Source: Halorussus vallis (lineage in GTDB: Archaea; Halobacteriota; Halobacteria; Halobacteriales; Haladaptataceae). Taken from it: a stretch of DNA of 64,000 bases. A program made the position numbers and the translations under genes. Shown here piece by piece: positions 7,285 to 15,509 of the stretch (its first letter is position 1; each line of letters begins with the position of its first letter). The notes beneath the pieces are model-generated. The model was given only the letters and a program-made list of their open reading frames with translations. It did not search any database and was not told the DNA's origin. The stretch lies in assembly GCF_024138165.1 (NCBI RefSeq), contig NZ_CP100000.1:2108001-2172000 (forward strand). The letters run 5' to 3'.

Positions 7285-9924
7285 ATGCAATCGGACGGAG
7301 CCGACGGATACGACCCGAGCGCGATAGAGCCGAAGTGGCAGCGAGCGTGGGACGACGCGGACGTCTTCGAGATCAGCGACGACGCCGAGGACCCCACCTA
7401 CGTCCTCGGGATGTTTCCCTACACCTCCGGGAACATCCACATGGGCCACGTCCGCAACTACACCATCACCGACGCCTACGCCCGCTACAAGCGGATGCGC
7501 GGCGAGTCGGTGCTCCACCCGATGGGGTGGGACTCGTTCGGCCTCCCCGCCGAGAACGCCGCCATCGAGCGCGACATCGACCCCGAGGAGTGGACGATGT
7601 CCTGCATCGACTCGATGCGCGAGGAGATGGAGGCGATGGGCTTCGGCTACGACTGGAGCCGCGAGATAACCACCTGCCAACCCGACTACTACCGCTGGAA
7701 CCAGTGGATATTCAACCGCTTCTTCGAGGAGGGGCTGGTCGAGCGCAAGGCCTCGGAGGTCAACTGGTGTCCGTCCTGCGAGACGGTGCTGGCCGACGAG
7801 CAGGTCGAGGGCGAGGCGGAACTCTGCTGGCGCTGCGACACCCCCGTCGAACAGCGCGACCTCGACCAGTGGTTCTTCACCATCACCGACTACGCCGACG
7901 AACTGGTCGACGCGCTCGACGAACTGGACGGGTGGCCCGACAGCGTCCGCGGGATGCAGCGCGACTGGATCGGCCGCCAGCACGGCGCGACGGTCGAGTT
8001 CAATGTCGAGGGACATGGCCCGGTCGAGGTGTTCACCACCCGACTCGACACCATCCACGGCGTCTCGTTCTTCGCGCTGGCGCCCGACCACGACATCGCC
8101 GAGGAACTGGCGGCCGAGGACGACGAAATCGCCCACTTCGTCGAGGAAGTCGCCGACCCCGAGGGCGACGAACCTCAGGGCGTCGCCACCGACCTGACCG
8201 CGACCAACCCCGCCACCGGCGAGGAGGTTCCGGTCTTCGTCGCCGACTTCGTGCTCTCCGACGTGGGCACCGGCGCGCTGATGGGCGTGCCCGGCCACGA
8301 CGACCGCGACCACGCGTTCGCCGAGTCGGTCGGCGCCGACATCGTCCCCGTCGTCGCGCCGTCGACCGACGACGTGCCGGACGTCTCCGAGGACGCTTAC
8401 ACCGAGGACGGCGTGCTGGTCAACAGCGGCGAGTACGACGGCCTCGACAGCGCCGAGGCCCGCGAGCGACTCACCGAGGACATCGAGAGCGCGGCCGACA
8501 GCACCCAGTACCGCCTCCGGGACTGGGGCATCTCCCGCCAGCGCTACTGGGGGACGCCCATCCCCATCGTCTACTGCGACGACTGCGGAGCGGTCACGGT
8601 GCCCGACGAGGACCTGCCGGTCGAACTGCCGGAGTTCGTCAACACATCGGGCAACCCGCTCGACGCTGTCGAGGACTTCGTTGAGACGACCTGCCCCGAC
8701 TGCGGCGGACCCGCCGAACGGGCGACCGACACGATGGACACGTTCGTCGACTCGTCGTGGTACTTCCTGCGGTTCATCTCGCCGGACCTGGAGGACGCCC
8801 CGTTCGACGTCAAGCAGGCCACCGACTGGATGCCCGTCGACCAGTACGTGGGCGGCATCGAGCACGCCGTGATGCACCTGCTGTACTCGCGGTTCGTCAC
8901 CAAGGCGCTCGCGGACATGGAGATGCTCGAACAGCGCGAACCCTTCGACGAACTGGTCACCCAGGGGATGGTGCTGCTGGAGGGCGACAAGATGTCCAAG
9001 AGCAAGGGCAACGTCGTCTCGCCCCAGAACATCATCGACCAGTACGGCGCCGACACCGCCCGGCTGTTCATCATGCAGGCCGCCCAGCCAGAGCGGGACT
9101 TCAACTGGACCGATGAGGGCGTCCGGTCGAGCCACCGGTTCCTGACCCGGCTGTACGACCTCGTCGAGGGCTTCGCGGCCGACGCGCCAGACGGTGAGGA
9201 CGACGACGTCGCGGGCTACGTCGAGCGCGAAATCGACCGCACCGTCGCCATCGCCCGGGAGGACTTCGAGACGCTGACGTTCAACACCGCGCTCCGGGAA
9301 CTCCGCGAACTGGTGAGCCTGCTCGAACGCTACGGCGAGTACACCGAACCCCACGCCGACACGGTCGAGTACGGCCTGCGGGCCATCGTCCGCCTGCTCG
9401 CGCCGGTCGTCCCCCACGTCTGCGAGGAACTCTGGGACGAACTCGGCGAAGAGGGCTTCGTGGCCGAGGCCGAGTGGCCGACCTTCGACGGCGACCTCTC
9501 GGAGGTCGAACTCGAACGCCAGTTAGTCGAGGAGACCCGCTCGGACGTCCGCCAGATAATCGACGTGGCGGGCATCGAGGACCCCGAGTCGGTGACGGTC
9601 GCGGTCGCGCCCGAGTGGAAGTACGAGGCCCACGAAATCGCCCGCGAGTCCGACAGCGACAACGTCATCGGCGAACTGATGCAGCAAGACGAGATTCGCG
9701 CCAAGGGCGACGCCGCCGCGAGCTACGGCCAACAGCTCCAGGACGACCGCCAGTCGCTGAAGGCCCAACTGCGCCCCAAGCGCGAGGTCGAGGTGCTTCG
9801 CCGCGCCGCCTGGCTGCTGGAGTCGGAGTTCGACGCCGACGTGACGATTCTGCCCGGCGACGAGACGAGCGAAGAGGACACCAAGCAGGCCCGACCCGGG
9901 CGGCCGGCCATCGACATCGAGTAG
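7285..9924 (+). CDS. leuS: Leucyl-tRNA synthetase, bacterial type
   Basis: 879 residues; charges tRNA-Leu with leucine. The class-I signature is PYTSGNIHMGHVRNY (about 46-60), followed by HPMGWDSFGLPAENAA, and KMSKSKGN at about 569. A CP1 editing insert lies between them, with zinc-ribbon cysteines CPSC/CWRC and CDDCG/CPDCG. GWDSFGLPAEN is the form seen in bacterial LeuRS; archaeal and eukaryotic enzymes have a different active-site context, so this enzyme is of bacterial descent. I chose the ATG at 7285 (MQSDGADGYDPSAIEPKWQ) because the upstream in-frame extension from 7228 is unlike the family and contains promoter-like sequence. Monocistronic. Confidence 0.96.
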   Translation: MQSDGADGYDPSAIEPKWQRAWDDADVFEISDDAEDPTYVLGMFPYTSGNIHMGHVRNYTITDAYARYKRMRGESVLHPMGWDSFGLPAENAAIERDIDPEEWTMSCIDSMREEMEAMGFGYDWSREITTCQPDYYRWNQWIFNRFFEEGLVERKASEVNWCPSCETVLADEQVEGEAELCWRCDTPVEQRDLDQWFFTITDYADELVDALDELDGWPDSVRGMQRDWIGRQHGATVEFNVEGHGPVEVFTTRLDTIHGVSFFALAPDHDIAEELAAEDDEIAHFVEEVADPEGDEPQGVATDLTATNPATGEEVPVFVADFVLSDVGTGALMGVPGHDDRDHAFAESVGADIVPVVAPSTDDVPDVSEDAYTEDGVLVNSGEYDGLDSAEARERLTEDIESAADSTQYRLRDWGISRQRYWGTPIPIVYCDDCGAVTVPDEDLPVELPEFVNTSGNPLDAVEDFVETTCPDCGGPAERATDTMDTFVDSSWYFLRFISPDLEDAPFDVKQATDWMPVDQYVGGIEHAVMHLLYSRFVTKALADMEMLEQREPFDELVTQGMVLLEGDKMSKSKGNVVSPQNIIDQYGADTARLFIMQAAQPERDFNWTDEGVRSSHRFLTRLYDLVEGFAADAPDGEDDDVAGYVEREIDRTVAIAREDFETLTFNTALRELRELVSLLERYGEYTEPHADTVEYGLRAIVRLLAPVVPHVCEELWDELGEEGFVAEAEWPTFDGDLSEVELERQLVEETRSDVRQIIDVAGIEDPESVTVAVAPEWKYEAHEIARESDSDNVIGELMQQDEIRAKGDAAASYGQQLQDDRQSLKAQLRPKREVEVLRRAAWLLESEFDADVTILPGDETSEEDTKQARPGRPAIDIE

Positions 9925-9935
9925 GCGAGTCGGCG

Positions 9936-10600
9936 GATTTTCGGTGGGATTATTGTAACAGGTTAAAATTGAAGTTCGGACTTGGACAAGCCTCAACGAG
10001 TTTCGTAATCCAAGCCCGCTTGGCCTTTTCCTCCTCTTCGGAAACTATGCCTTCCGCTTGTTTGAGCCGAAGACGTACGCTCTGTGCCTCGTTACGAATC
10101 ATCTCCCTGGCGCGTTTCCATTCTCGAGGGTTGTACGGGGGTTTCCCAGAGATATAAGATAGTGAAGGACTACCTGCAACTATTCGGCCTGGTCGATGTT
10201 TCGTCAATAATATCTGAACCTCCGTTTCGAACTCGTAGGTCAGAGACCGAATTTGTGAGCTACTCAAGTCGGTGAGAGCGTCGAGAGTGTACTCCTCTTC
10301 CCAAAGCTCGAACGTCTCCTCCATCACCTCTGACGGGAGTTCGGGCTGTTCTCGCTGTCGGATAAGCCGATCTACTTCCCTGGAAACTGATACGTGACCA
10401 TATTACAAAAATGACTGGTTAAAATCATCCGACGATAATAGCAGTTCTACTGATTTAACGTTCGACGGGCGACTTATTTCGGCATTCATCGTCCAGTCTG
10501 CAAACTCCGACGAACAGACAATCGCTCGAAAATCTACATAACGCGTCGTTGGTCCGAGGCGAATCCCAATCGTAATCACCCCCCACTGTCTTCGAAGAGG
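9936..10600. other. AT-rich island between leuS and a histidine kinase gene
   Basis: This stretch of about 650 bases is visibly richer in A+T (runs such as ttaaaattgaagttc and attacaaaaatgactgg) than the rest of the window. It holds one orphan reverse-strand reading frame (9950-10327). The remaining 275 bases carry no supportable gene. No terminal inverted repeats, transposase or tRNA attachment-like sequence are visible. It is best read as a small remnant of foreign DNA or an unusually diverged intergenic region. Confidence 0.55.
9950..10327 (-). CDS. Orphan hypothetical protein in an AT-rich island, possibly truncated
   Basis: 125 residues from a GTG at 10327 (next codon ATG). Acidic, helical sequence without membrane segments: ELWEEEYTLDALTDLSS, then EMIRNEAQSVRLRLKQAEG. 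Base composition is clearly more AT-rich than in the flanking genes, and codon use departs from the GC-ending pattern. Upstream the frame stays open for about 60 bases without a start codon. An ATG in another frame (about 10400, reverse strand) followed by VTYQFPGK ends after nine codons, so the original N terminus may have been lost by a frameshift. No family recognised; probably acquired and possibly decaying. Confidence 0.5.
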   Translation of the reverse strand: MMEETFELWEEEYTLDALTDLSSSQIRSLTYEFETEVQILLTKHRPGRIVAGSPSLSYISGKPPYNPREWKRAREMIRNEAQSVRLRLKQAEGIVSEEEEKAKRAWITKLVEACPSPNFNFNLLQ

Positions 10601-10602
10601 CA

Positions 10603-12057
10603 ATGGGGAGCGTGACGCGGATTATCACCGGCGTGGGCGAGCGGCGCACGGTTATCGGACTCGGAGTACTGCACGTCGCGGTTGCCCTCGGGTTCGTCGC
10701 CATGCCGGTCGTCGACATGCCGGTCGGCGACACCGTCGTCGAGACGATTCTCGTCGGCGGGAGCGGTATCGCGCTGGCCTACGGCGGCTATCGCCTCCCC
10801 GCGACGGACATTCGGCCGGACCTCTACCACATCGTCGGGACGTGGTGTCTACGCGCCATCGGGGTGATGCTCGGCATCGCCGCGCTCGGGTCGATAGTGG
10901 GCGGCGTCGACGAACCGGTTGGCGCCTTCGTCGTGCTACCGGCGCTCGCCAGCGTCGCCGGCCTCGGGATGGGATACCACGACGCCAGAGCCAGAACCCG
11001 TGCGGTGGACGCAGAGGAGCGCCGACGGGAGGCCGAACAGTACAGCCGGGAACTCGAACGCTACCAGACCATCGTCGAGACGGTCAACGACGGCATCTTC
11101 GTCATCGACGAGGAGAACCGCTTCACGCTGGTCAACGACGCCTACACCGAACTGGTCGGCTACGAGCGCGAGGAACTGCTCGGCTCGAATTCGGCGTTCC
11201 TCGCGACGGGAGATACGGACGTGGAGGCGATGTCGGATACCATCCACGAGGACCTAGGGAGCGGACTCGCCGGGCGCCAGACGTACGAGTCGAAGATACA
11301 GACCGCGTCCGGGGAGACGCGCGAGGTGGAGTCGACCGTCGCGCTCCTCCCAGAGCAGGAGGGCGCCGACCGGGACAAGGTCGTCGTGGTGCGCGACATC
11401 ACCGAGCGCAACGAGCGCGAGCGACGGCTCGAGAAGCAGAACGAGCGCCTCGACAGTTTCGCGGGGCTGGTCGCCCACGAACTTCGCAATCCCGTCACCA
11501 TCGGCCAGATTTACAGCCAACAACTCCCGTCGGACGGCGACCGGAAGGCGACCGAGTACATCACGGAAGCGTTCGACCGCATCGAACACATCATCGACGT
11601 CATGCTGGTCATCACGCGCGGTCGGAAGGCGGTCTCCGAGAGCGAGTCGGTCGAACTCGCCGACGTGGTGCGCGAGACGTGGGACGAGGCCGACTCCTCG
11701 GGTGCGACCCTCTCGGTCGCAGTCGACCGGGCGATAGAGGCCGACGAGACGTACGTCCGCCACCTGTTCCGCAACCTCTTCGAGAACGCGGTCGAACACG
11801 GCGGGTCGGACGTCACCGTCACGGTCGGCGACCTGCCCACCGGCTTCTACGTCGAGGACGACGGGACCGGTATCCCGAAAGACGACCGAGAGGTGGTGTT
11901 CGGGTCCGGATACACGACGGCGGGCGGTCGCGGCGGGATGGGCCTGGGGCTGACGTTCGTCCGGGAGATGGCCGACATCTACGGATGGACGTGTTCGGTC
12001 ACGGAGAGCGAATCGGGCGGCGCGCGTTTCGAGTTCGAGAACGTGACCGAGACGTAG
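10603..12057 (+). CDS. Membrane sensor histidine kinase with PAS domain
   Basis: 484 residues. Four N-terminal membrane helices (about 15-130) are followed by a short coiled linker, a PAS domain (about 155-265: TIVETVNDGIFVIDEENRF), HisKA with phosphoacceptor VAHELRNP at about residue 290, and HATPase_c with N-box NLFENAVEHGG, G1 VEDDGTGIP and G2 GGMGLGLTFV. Autophosphorylates on His and passes phosphate to a response regulator; no regulator is adjacent. The N-terminal four-helix module is related to that of the disrupted kinase at 48049 (GYRLPATDIRPD versus GVRLSETAIDPD), which makes them paralogues. The start ATG lies just after the AT-rich island. Confidence 0.93.
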   Translation: MGSVTRIITGVGERRTVIGLGVLHVAVALGFVAMPVVDMPVGDTVVETILVGGSGIALAYGGYRLPATDIRPDLYHIVGTWCLRAIGVMLGIAALGSIVGGVDEPVGAFVVLPALASVAGLGMGYHDARARTRAVDAEERRREAEQYSRELERYQTIVETVNDGIFVIDEENRFTLVNDAYTELVGYEREELLGSNSAFLATGDTDVEAMSDTIHEDLGSGLAGRQTYESKIQTASGETREVESTVALLPEQEGADRDKVVVVRDITERNERERRLEKQNERLDSFAGLVAHELRNPVTIGQIYSQQLPSDGDRKATEYITEAFDRIEHIIDVMLVITRGRKAVSESESVELADVVRETWDEADSSGATLSVAVDRAIEADETYVRHLFRNLFENAVEHGGSDVTVTVGDLPTGFYVEDDGTGIPKDDREVVFGSGYTTAGGRGGMGLGLTFVREMADIYGWTCSVTESESGGARFEFENVTET

Positions 12058-12086
12058 CGCGGAGCCCAGACGCTCGCCGACCTGCT

Positions 12087-12221
12087 TCAGGATCCGCCCA
12101 GGAACCGCATCGCCAGTCCGGCCAGAATCAGCAGGACGCCGATGATGGTCGCTATCGGGGGAATCGGGATGAACAGGAACACCACGCCGACGAGTATCAC
12201 GCCGGTCGATAATCTGACCAT
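12087..12221 (-). CDS. Tiny membrane protein, 44 aa
   Basis: Starts MVRLSTGVILVGVVFLFIPI and is hydrophobic almost throughout, ending LAMRFLGGS. Two short membrane segments are separated by the PIPPIATI turn. Proteins of this length and pattern recur in haloarchaeal genomes and I regard the gene as real. It lies convergent to the kinase gene and just downstream of the HD phosphohydrolase gene on the same strand, about 60 bases away. Function unknown. Confidence 0.75.
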   Translation of the reverse strand: MVRLSTGVILVGVVFLFIPIPPIATIIGVLLILAGLAMRFLGGS

Positions 12222-12281
12222 ACGTCCACGTTCGCCGGCCGGCCAGTTATGCCCACTGGCGGATTCACCCGATTCGCGCCG

Positions 12282-13532
12282 TCACGACTCCACGCCCAGC
12301 ACGCGCTCGGCCGCTCGACCTACTGCATCCGTGTGCCGCTCGGGCGCGTAGACGCCGAAGCGCCACTGCGCGCGGCCGGCCGCCAGCACGCCCTCGACCA
12401 GCGGCGACTCCTCGGGGAGTCGCCGCACCTCCTCGCCGACGACCACGCTGGTTGAGGACTCGGGAATCGAGGGTTCGCCCGGTGTGTCCACCAGCACGCG
12501 GTCGGGCGCGACGCCCGCGGCGGCGGCGATGTCGCGTTCGAACGCCCGGACCGTCTCGTGGTCGGCGGTGACGACCGCCTCGGGAACCGCGTCGAGTTCG
12601 GCCCACGCCGCCCGCTTGTAGAGGTCCCGGCGTTCGAGGCGGGCGGCGGTTTCGGCGGTCGTCTCGCACGCCCGGAGCGCCGCCAGCAGTTCGGCGTCGG
12701 TCATCCGGGCGAAGCGCTCGGGGTCGAGGTCGGTCGCGTCGGCGTCGAGCAGGCGCTCGCTGGCGCGTTCGAGCATCGCACCCGCGATGCGGGAGGTGTG
12801 GTGGCGGTAGACCGCGGCGTTCATCAGCGCGCGGGCGACCAGCACGCTCTCGGCGGTCGGGACGTTGCCCGCCGCGAGCACGAGGTCACCGTCCCGCAGA
12901 CGGAGCGCTGACAGCAGGCGCTCGGGGTCGATGGTGCCGTAGGGGACGCCGGTGTGGTGGGCGTCCCGGAGGAGGTAGTCGACCCGGTCGACGTCGAGTT
13001 CGCCAGCGACGAGGCCGCCGAGTTCGCCCTCGCCCGCGACCAGCGCGGCGACCTCGTCGGGGTCGAGGCCGTGGGATTCGAGGACCGTGGCGAGCGAGTC
13101 GTCGCCCGCGGGGTCGCCCTCGGTCGCCGGCCCGCCGGGAATACCTTCGCCGGCGACTCGAGTCGCGTCGCGACCCGAGTCGCCGGCGAGTAGGTGGCCG
13201 ATTTCGTCGTGGTGGCGGCCGAGGCGGCGCTGGATGATGCCCTCGGTCTGGTGGCCGTAGGGACCGTGACCCACGTCGTGGAGCATCGCGGCCGCCCGGA
13301 CGGCCTTCGCGCGCTCGCCGTCGACGCCGAGGTGGGCGAGCGCCTCGCGGGCGAGGTGGTAGACGCCGAGGCTGTGCTCGAACCGGGTGTGGTTCGCGGA
13401 GGGGTAGACGAGCCTGACCGTGCCGAGTTGCTTGATGTGGCGCAACCGCTGGAACTCCGGCGCGTCCAGCAGGTCGCGGGCGAGGTCCCCGACCGGGATG
13501 TGGTCGTGGACGCTGTCCTTGATGGCTTCCAT
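12282..13532 (-). CDS. HD-domain phosphohydrolase, SAMHD1/dGTPase-like
   Basis: 416 residues from MEAIKDSVHDHIPVGDL. Family motifs are EFQRLRHIKQLG, NHTRFEHSLGVYHLA (metal-binding His), AAMLHDVGHGPYGH (HD) and LDVDRVDYLLRDAHHTGVPYG, in the order of dNTP triphosphohydrolase-like proteins. Likely role: hydrolysis of deoxynucleotides or related phosphates with a divalent metal. An upstream in-frame extension of nine codons is possible, but the chosen ATG matches the usual N terminus. Between HLLAGD and the next conserved block is an extra Gly/Ala-rich segment of about 25 residues, encoded partly by a long inverted repeat (13147-13189). Confidence 0.9.
   Translation of the reverse strand: MEAIKDSVHDHIPVGDLARDLLDAPEFQRLRHIKQLGTVRLVYPSANHTRFEHSLGVYHLAREALAHLGVDGERAKAVRAAAMLHDVGHGPYGHQTEGIIQRRLGRHHDEIGHLLAGDSGRDATRVAGEGIPGGPATEGDPAGDDSLATVLESHGLDPDEVAALVAGEGELGGLVAGELDVDRVDYLLRDAHHTGVPYGTIDPERLLSALRLRDGDLVLAAGNVPTAESVLVARALMNAAVYRHHTSRIAGAMLERASERLLDADATDLDPERFARMTDAELLAALRACETTAETAARLERRDLYKRAAWAELDAVPEAVVTADHETVRAFERDIAAAAGVAPDRVLVDTPGEPSIPESSTSVVVGEEVRRLPEESPLVEGVLAAGRAQWRFGVYAPERHTDAVGRAAERVLGVES
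13147..13189. repeat. Long inverted repeat inside a coding region
   Basis: Arms of 21 bases around a single central base (13168). The only mismatch is between 13161 and 13175. It encodes part of the variable Gly/Ala-rich insert of the HD phosphohydrolase without breaking the frame. Its architecture matches the intergenic palindromes listed elsewhere in this window. Confidence 0.85.
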
Positions 13533-13613
13533 CGGCCGACCTTGGGAAAGCGCCGACAAAAAGGTGACAGGTCTGCCGCGACCGGCGGTCGCCGCGGGTC
13601 GGTCGGCGATGGC

Positions 13614-13835
13614 TCAGTCGTGGAGCCAGGACACCGCGAGAATCGAGAATACGGGCGCGTACGAGGCGAGCGCGAGCGCGGCCGCGCCGCCCACCAGCAG
13701 GGTCGCGAGTTCGTCGGGGACGACGAGGACGAAGTACGCGGCGAACCCGGCCGCGACGAGTAGTCCGATACCCGCGACCGAGAGGTGGGAACGGACGACG
13801 TCGACGAACCGTTCGGCGGGGAGTCGTTCGGACAT
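13614..13835 (-). CDS. Small two-helix membrane protein, 73 aa
   Basis: Starts MSERLPAERFVDVVRSHLSV and contains two membrane helices (GIGLLVAAGFAAYFVLVV and LLVGGAAALALASYAPVFSIL), ending SWLHD. The frame extends upstream, but the ATG at 13835 is the better start because the region above it is promoter-like. Divergent from the ArsR-like regulator gene and tandem with the HD gene. No named family recognised. Confidence 0.75.
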   Translation of the reverse strand: MSERLPAERFVDVVRSHLSVAGIGLLVAAGFAAYFVLVVPDELATLLVGGAAALALASYAPVFSILAVSWLHD

Positions 13836-13943
13836 GTGGCGTTCGTCTACCGATTGCAACTTTCGTCTTGAAATAATTGAGGGGTTTACGTGTCGGCGTC
13901 CGAAAGACGTTTACTCGCGCCGACGGTCGAGGAGCGTGAACAC

Positions 13944-14846
13944 ATGTCGGACGAACTGGACGTGACGGCGTCCGAAGGCCTCGACCCCGACGACGCGTTC
14001 ACGCTACTCGCCGACGAAACCCGACTGAAGATACTCCGGGCGCTCGGCGACGCCGCCGAACCCGAGGACTCGAACGCGCTGTCGTTCTCCGAACTCCGCC
14101 GACGGGCCGACGTCGCCCAGAGCGGCCGGTTCAACTACCACCTCAAGCGGCTGACCGGCCACTTCGTCGAGGGCGTCGAGGACGGCTATCGGCTCCGGTT
14201 TCCCGGCGTCCTGGTCTACCAGTCGATACGCGCCGGCACCTTCACCGAGGACGTGTCGGTGGCCCCCTTCGACCTCGACGCCGGGTGTCACGTCTGCGAC
14301 GGGACGCTCCGGGGGCGCTACGACGGCCTCGTGTTCCGAATCGACTGCGGCGACTGCGAGACGGAGTTCTACCACTGCCACCTGCCGCCGAGCAGCCTCG
14401 ACCCCGCGCGGCGCGAGGAGACGCTCCGGGCGGCCGACCAGCGCATCCGCGACCACCTCTCGTCGCTGTCGAACCGCATCTGCCCGCGGTGCGCCGGCCG
14501 GGTCCCGCCCGAACTCATGGTTCCGAGCGAGGACCACCGGTACGGCGACCCGGCCGCCACCAGCGCGCTCACACTCTACGAGTGCGACCACTGCGGCGCG
14601 TACAACTACACCCGGGTCGGCGCCCACCTCCTGTTCGAACCCGCGGTGGTGTCGTTCTGCTACCAGCGCGGCGTCGACCTCTCGACCCGCCGAGTCTGGT
14701 CACTGGAGTTCGTCTCCGCCGACACCCGGACCGAAGTGGTGTCCGAGGACCCCTGGCGAGTCGCCGTCGAGGTGGACGCCGGCGACGAGACGCTCCGCGT
14801 CGTCGTCGACGGCGACCTGAACGTCGTCGAGACGACCACGCGCTGA
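13944..14846 (+). CDS. ArsR-type winged-helix regulator with C-terminal zinc-ribbon domains
   Basis: 300 residues. An N-terminal winged helix (DAFTLLADETRLKILRALGD, then SFSELRRRADVAQSGRFNYH) is followed by a large C-terminal region with two CxxC pairs (CHVCDG with CGDCE; CPRCAG with CDHCGAYNYT) that should bind zinc. This arrangement is common in haloarchaeal regulators; the ligand is unknown. The start at 13944 (MSDELDVTASEGLDPDDAF) is chosen over an upstream in-frame ATG at 13890 because it matches the usual short N terminus. A T6 tract follows the gene. Confidence 0.85.
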   Translation: MSDELDVTASEGLDPDDAFTLLADETRLKILRALGDAAEPEDSNALSFSELRRRADVAQSGRFNYHLKRLTGHFVEGVEDGYRLRFPGVLVYQSIRAGTFTEDVSVAPFDLDAGCHVCDGTLRGRYDGLVFRIDCGDCETEFYHCHLPPSSLDPARREETLRAADQRIRDHLSSLSNRICPRCAGRVPPELMVPSEDHRYGDPAATSALTLYECDHCGAYNYTRVGAHLLFEPAVVSFCYQRGVDLSTRRVWSLEFVSADTRTEVVSEDPWRVAVEVDAGDETLRVVVDGDLNVVETTTR

Positions 14847-14882
14847 CCCGCCGGACCGACTCGGAGAACCCCCGACGGAAGG

Positions 14883-14888
14883 TTTTTT
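14883..14888 (+). terminator. T-tract terminator after the ArsR-like gene
   Basis: A run of six T about 37 bases after the stop, in an otherwise GC-rich gap. Intrinsic termination in archaea needs mainly a U-rich stretch. The next gene starts at 14922. Confidence 0.45.
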
Positions 14889-14921
14889 GCCCGACACGTC
14901 GTGTGTCGAACGATCAGGCCC

Positions 14922-15440
14922 ATGCCCGAACGCTCGGTGGGCGACCTCGGATTCGGCCTGCTGGCGGTCGGCGTCGCGGTCCTGTACGGCTACCTCTACG
15001 CGACGACCGACCACGACCCCTCGGACGCCGAACTCTGGTGGGTCGCCACGACCGGGGTCGTCGGCCTCGTGGCGCTGCTGCGGTACGCCTCCGCGCACTA
15101 CCGCCGGAACGAGGCCGTCGTCGACGCCGCCGTCTCCCTCCTCGGGTTCGGAGTCGCGCTCTTCCTCACCGTAAGCGGGAACGCGACGCTCGCGGGGTTC
15201 GGCGGACTCGTCGGGGTCGTCTTCGGCGTCGGCGCGCTCTACGAGTTCCACCATCGGGGAGAACTGGAGGGTCGATACTCGACGGTGCTCGCCGGCGTGC
15301 TCGGCGCGGCGCTCCTGGGATTCGGCGTCGTCCTCGCGGCGCGCGACTTCGGTTCGGGCCCGGCCGCAGTGGGAGTCGCCAGCGCCGCGGTCGGGGTCGT
15401 CGCGCTGGCGTGGGCCGCCCGGGCGGCGGTCGGTCGGTGA
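14922..15440 (+). CDS. Multi-pass membrane protein, 172 aa
   Basis: MPERSVGDLGFGLLAVGVAV opens a protein with about six hydrophobic helices arranged in pairs (LLAVGVAVLYGYLY; WWVATTGVVGLVALL; AAVSLLGFGVALFLTV; GFGGLVGVVFGVGALY; AGVLGAALLGFGVVLA; AAVGVASAAVGVVALAW). No catalytic motif is visible. The ATG at 14922 is preferred to an in-frame codon at 14901. It stands between the regulator and the alpha/beta-hydrolase-like gene on the same strand, with gaps of 75 and 69 bases. Function unknown. Confidence 0.8.
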   Translation: MPERSVGDLGFGLLAVGVAVLYGYLYATTDHDPSDAELWWVATTGVVGLVALLRYASAHYRRNEAVVDAAVSLLGFGVALFLTVSGNATLAGFGGLVGVVFGVGALYEFHHRGELEGRYSTVLAGVLGAALLGFGVVLAARDFGSGPAAVGVASAAVGVVALAWAARAAVGR

Positions 15441-15509
15441 GTCGGGGCGAGCGCCTCGTCTCGGGCCGGGAGCGAACCACTCAAACCCCGACGCGCCCAA
15501 CCCACGGCC

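Noticed and set aside
10403-10603. A 66-codon reverse frame in the AT-rich island
   Set aside because: Needs a TTG start inside the kinase start region, has no recognisable domain, and overlaps the kinase promoter.
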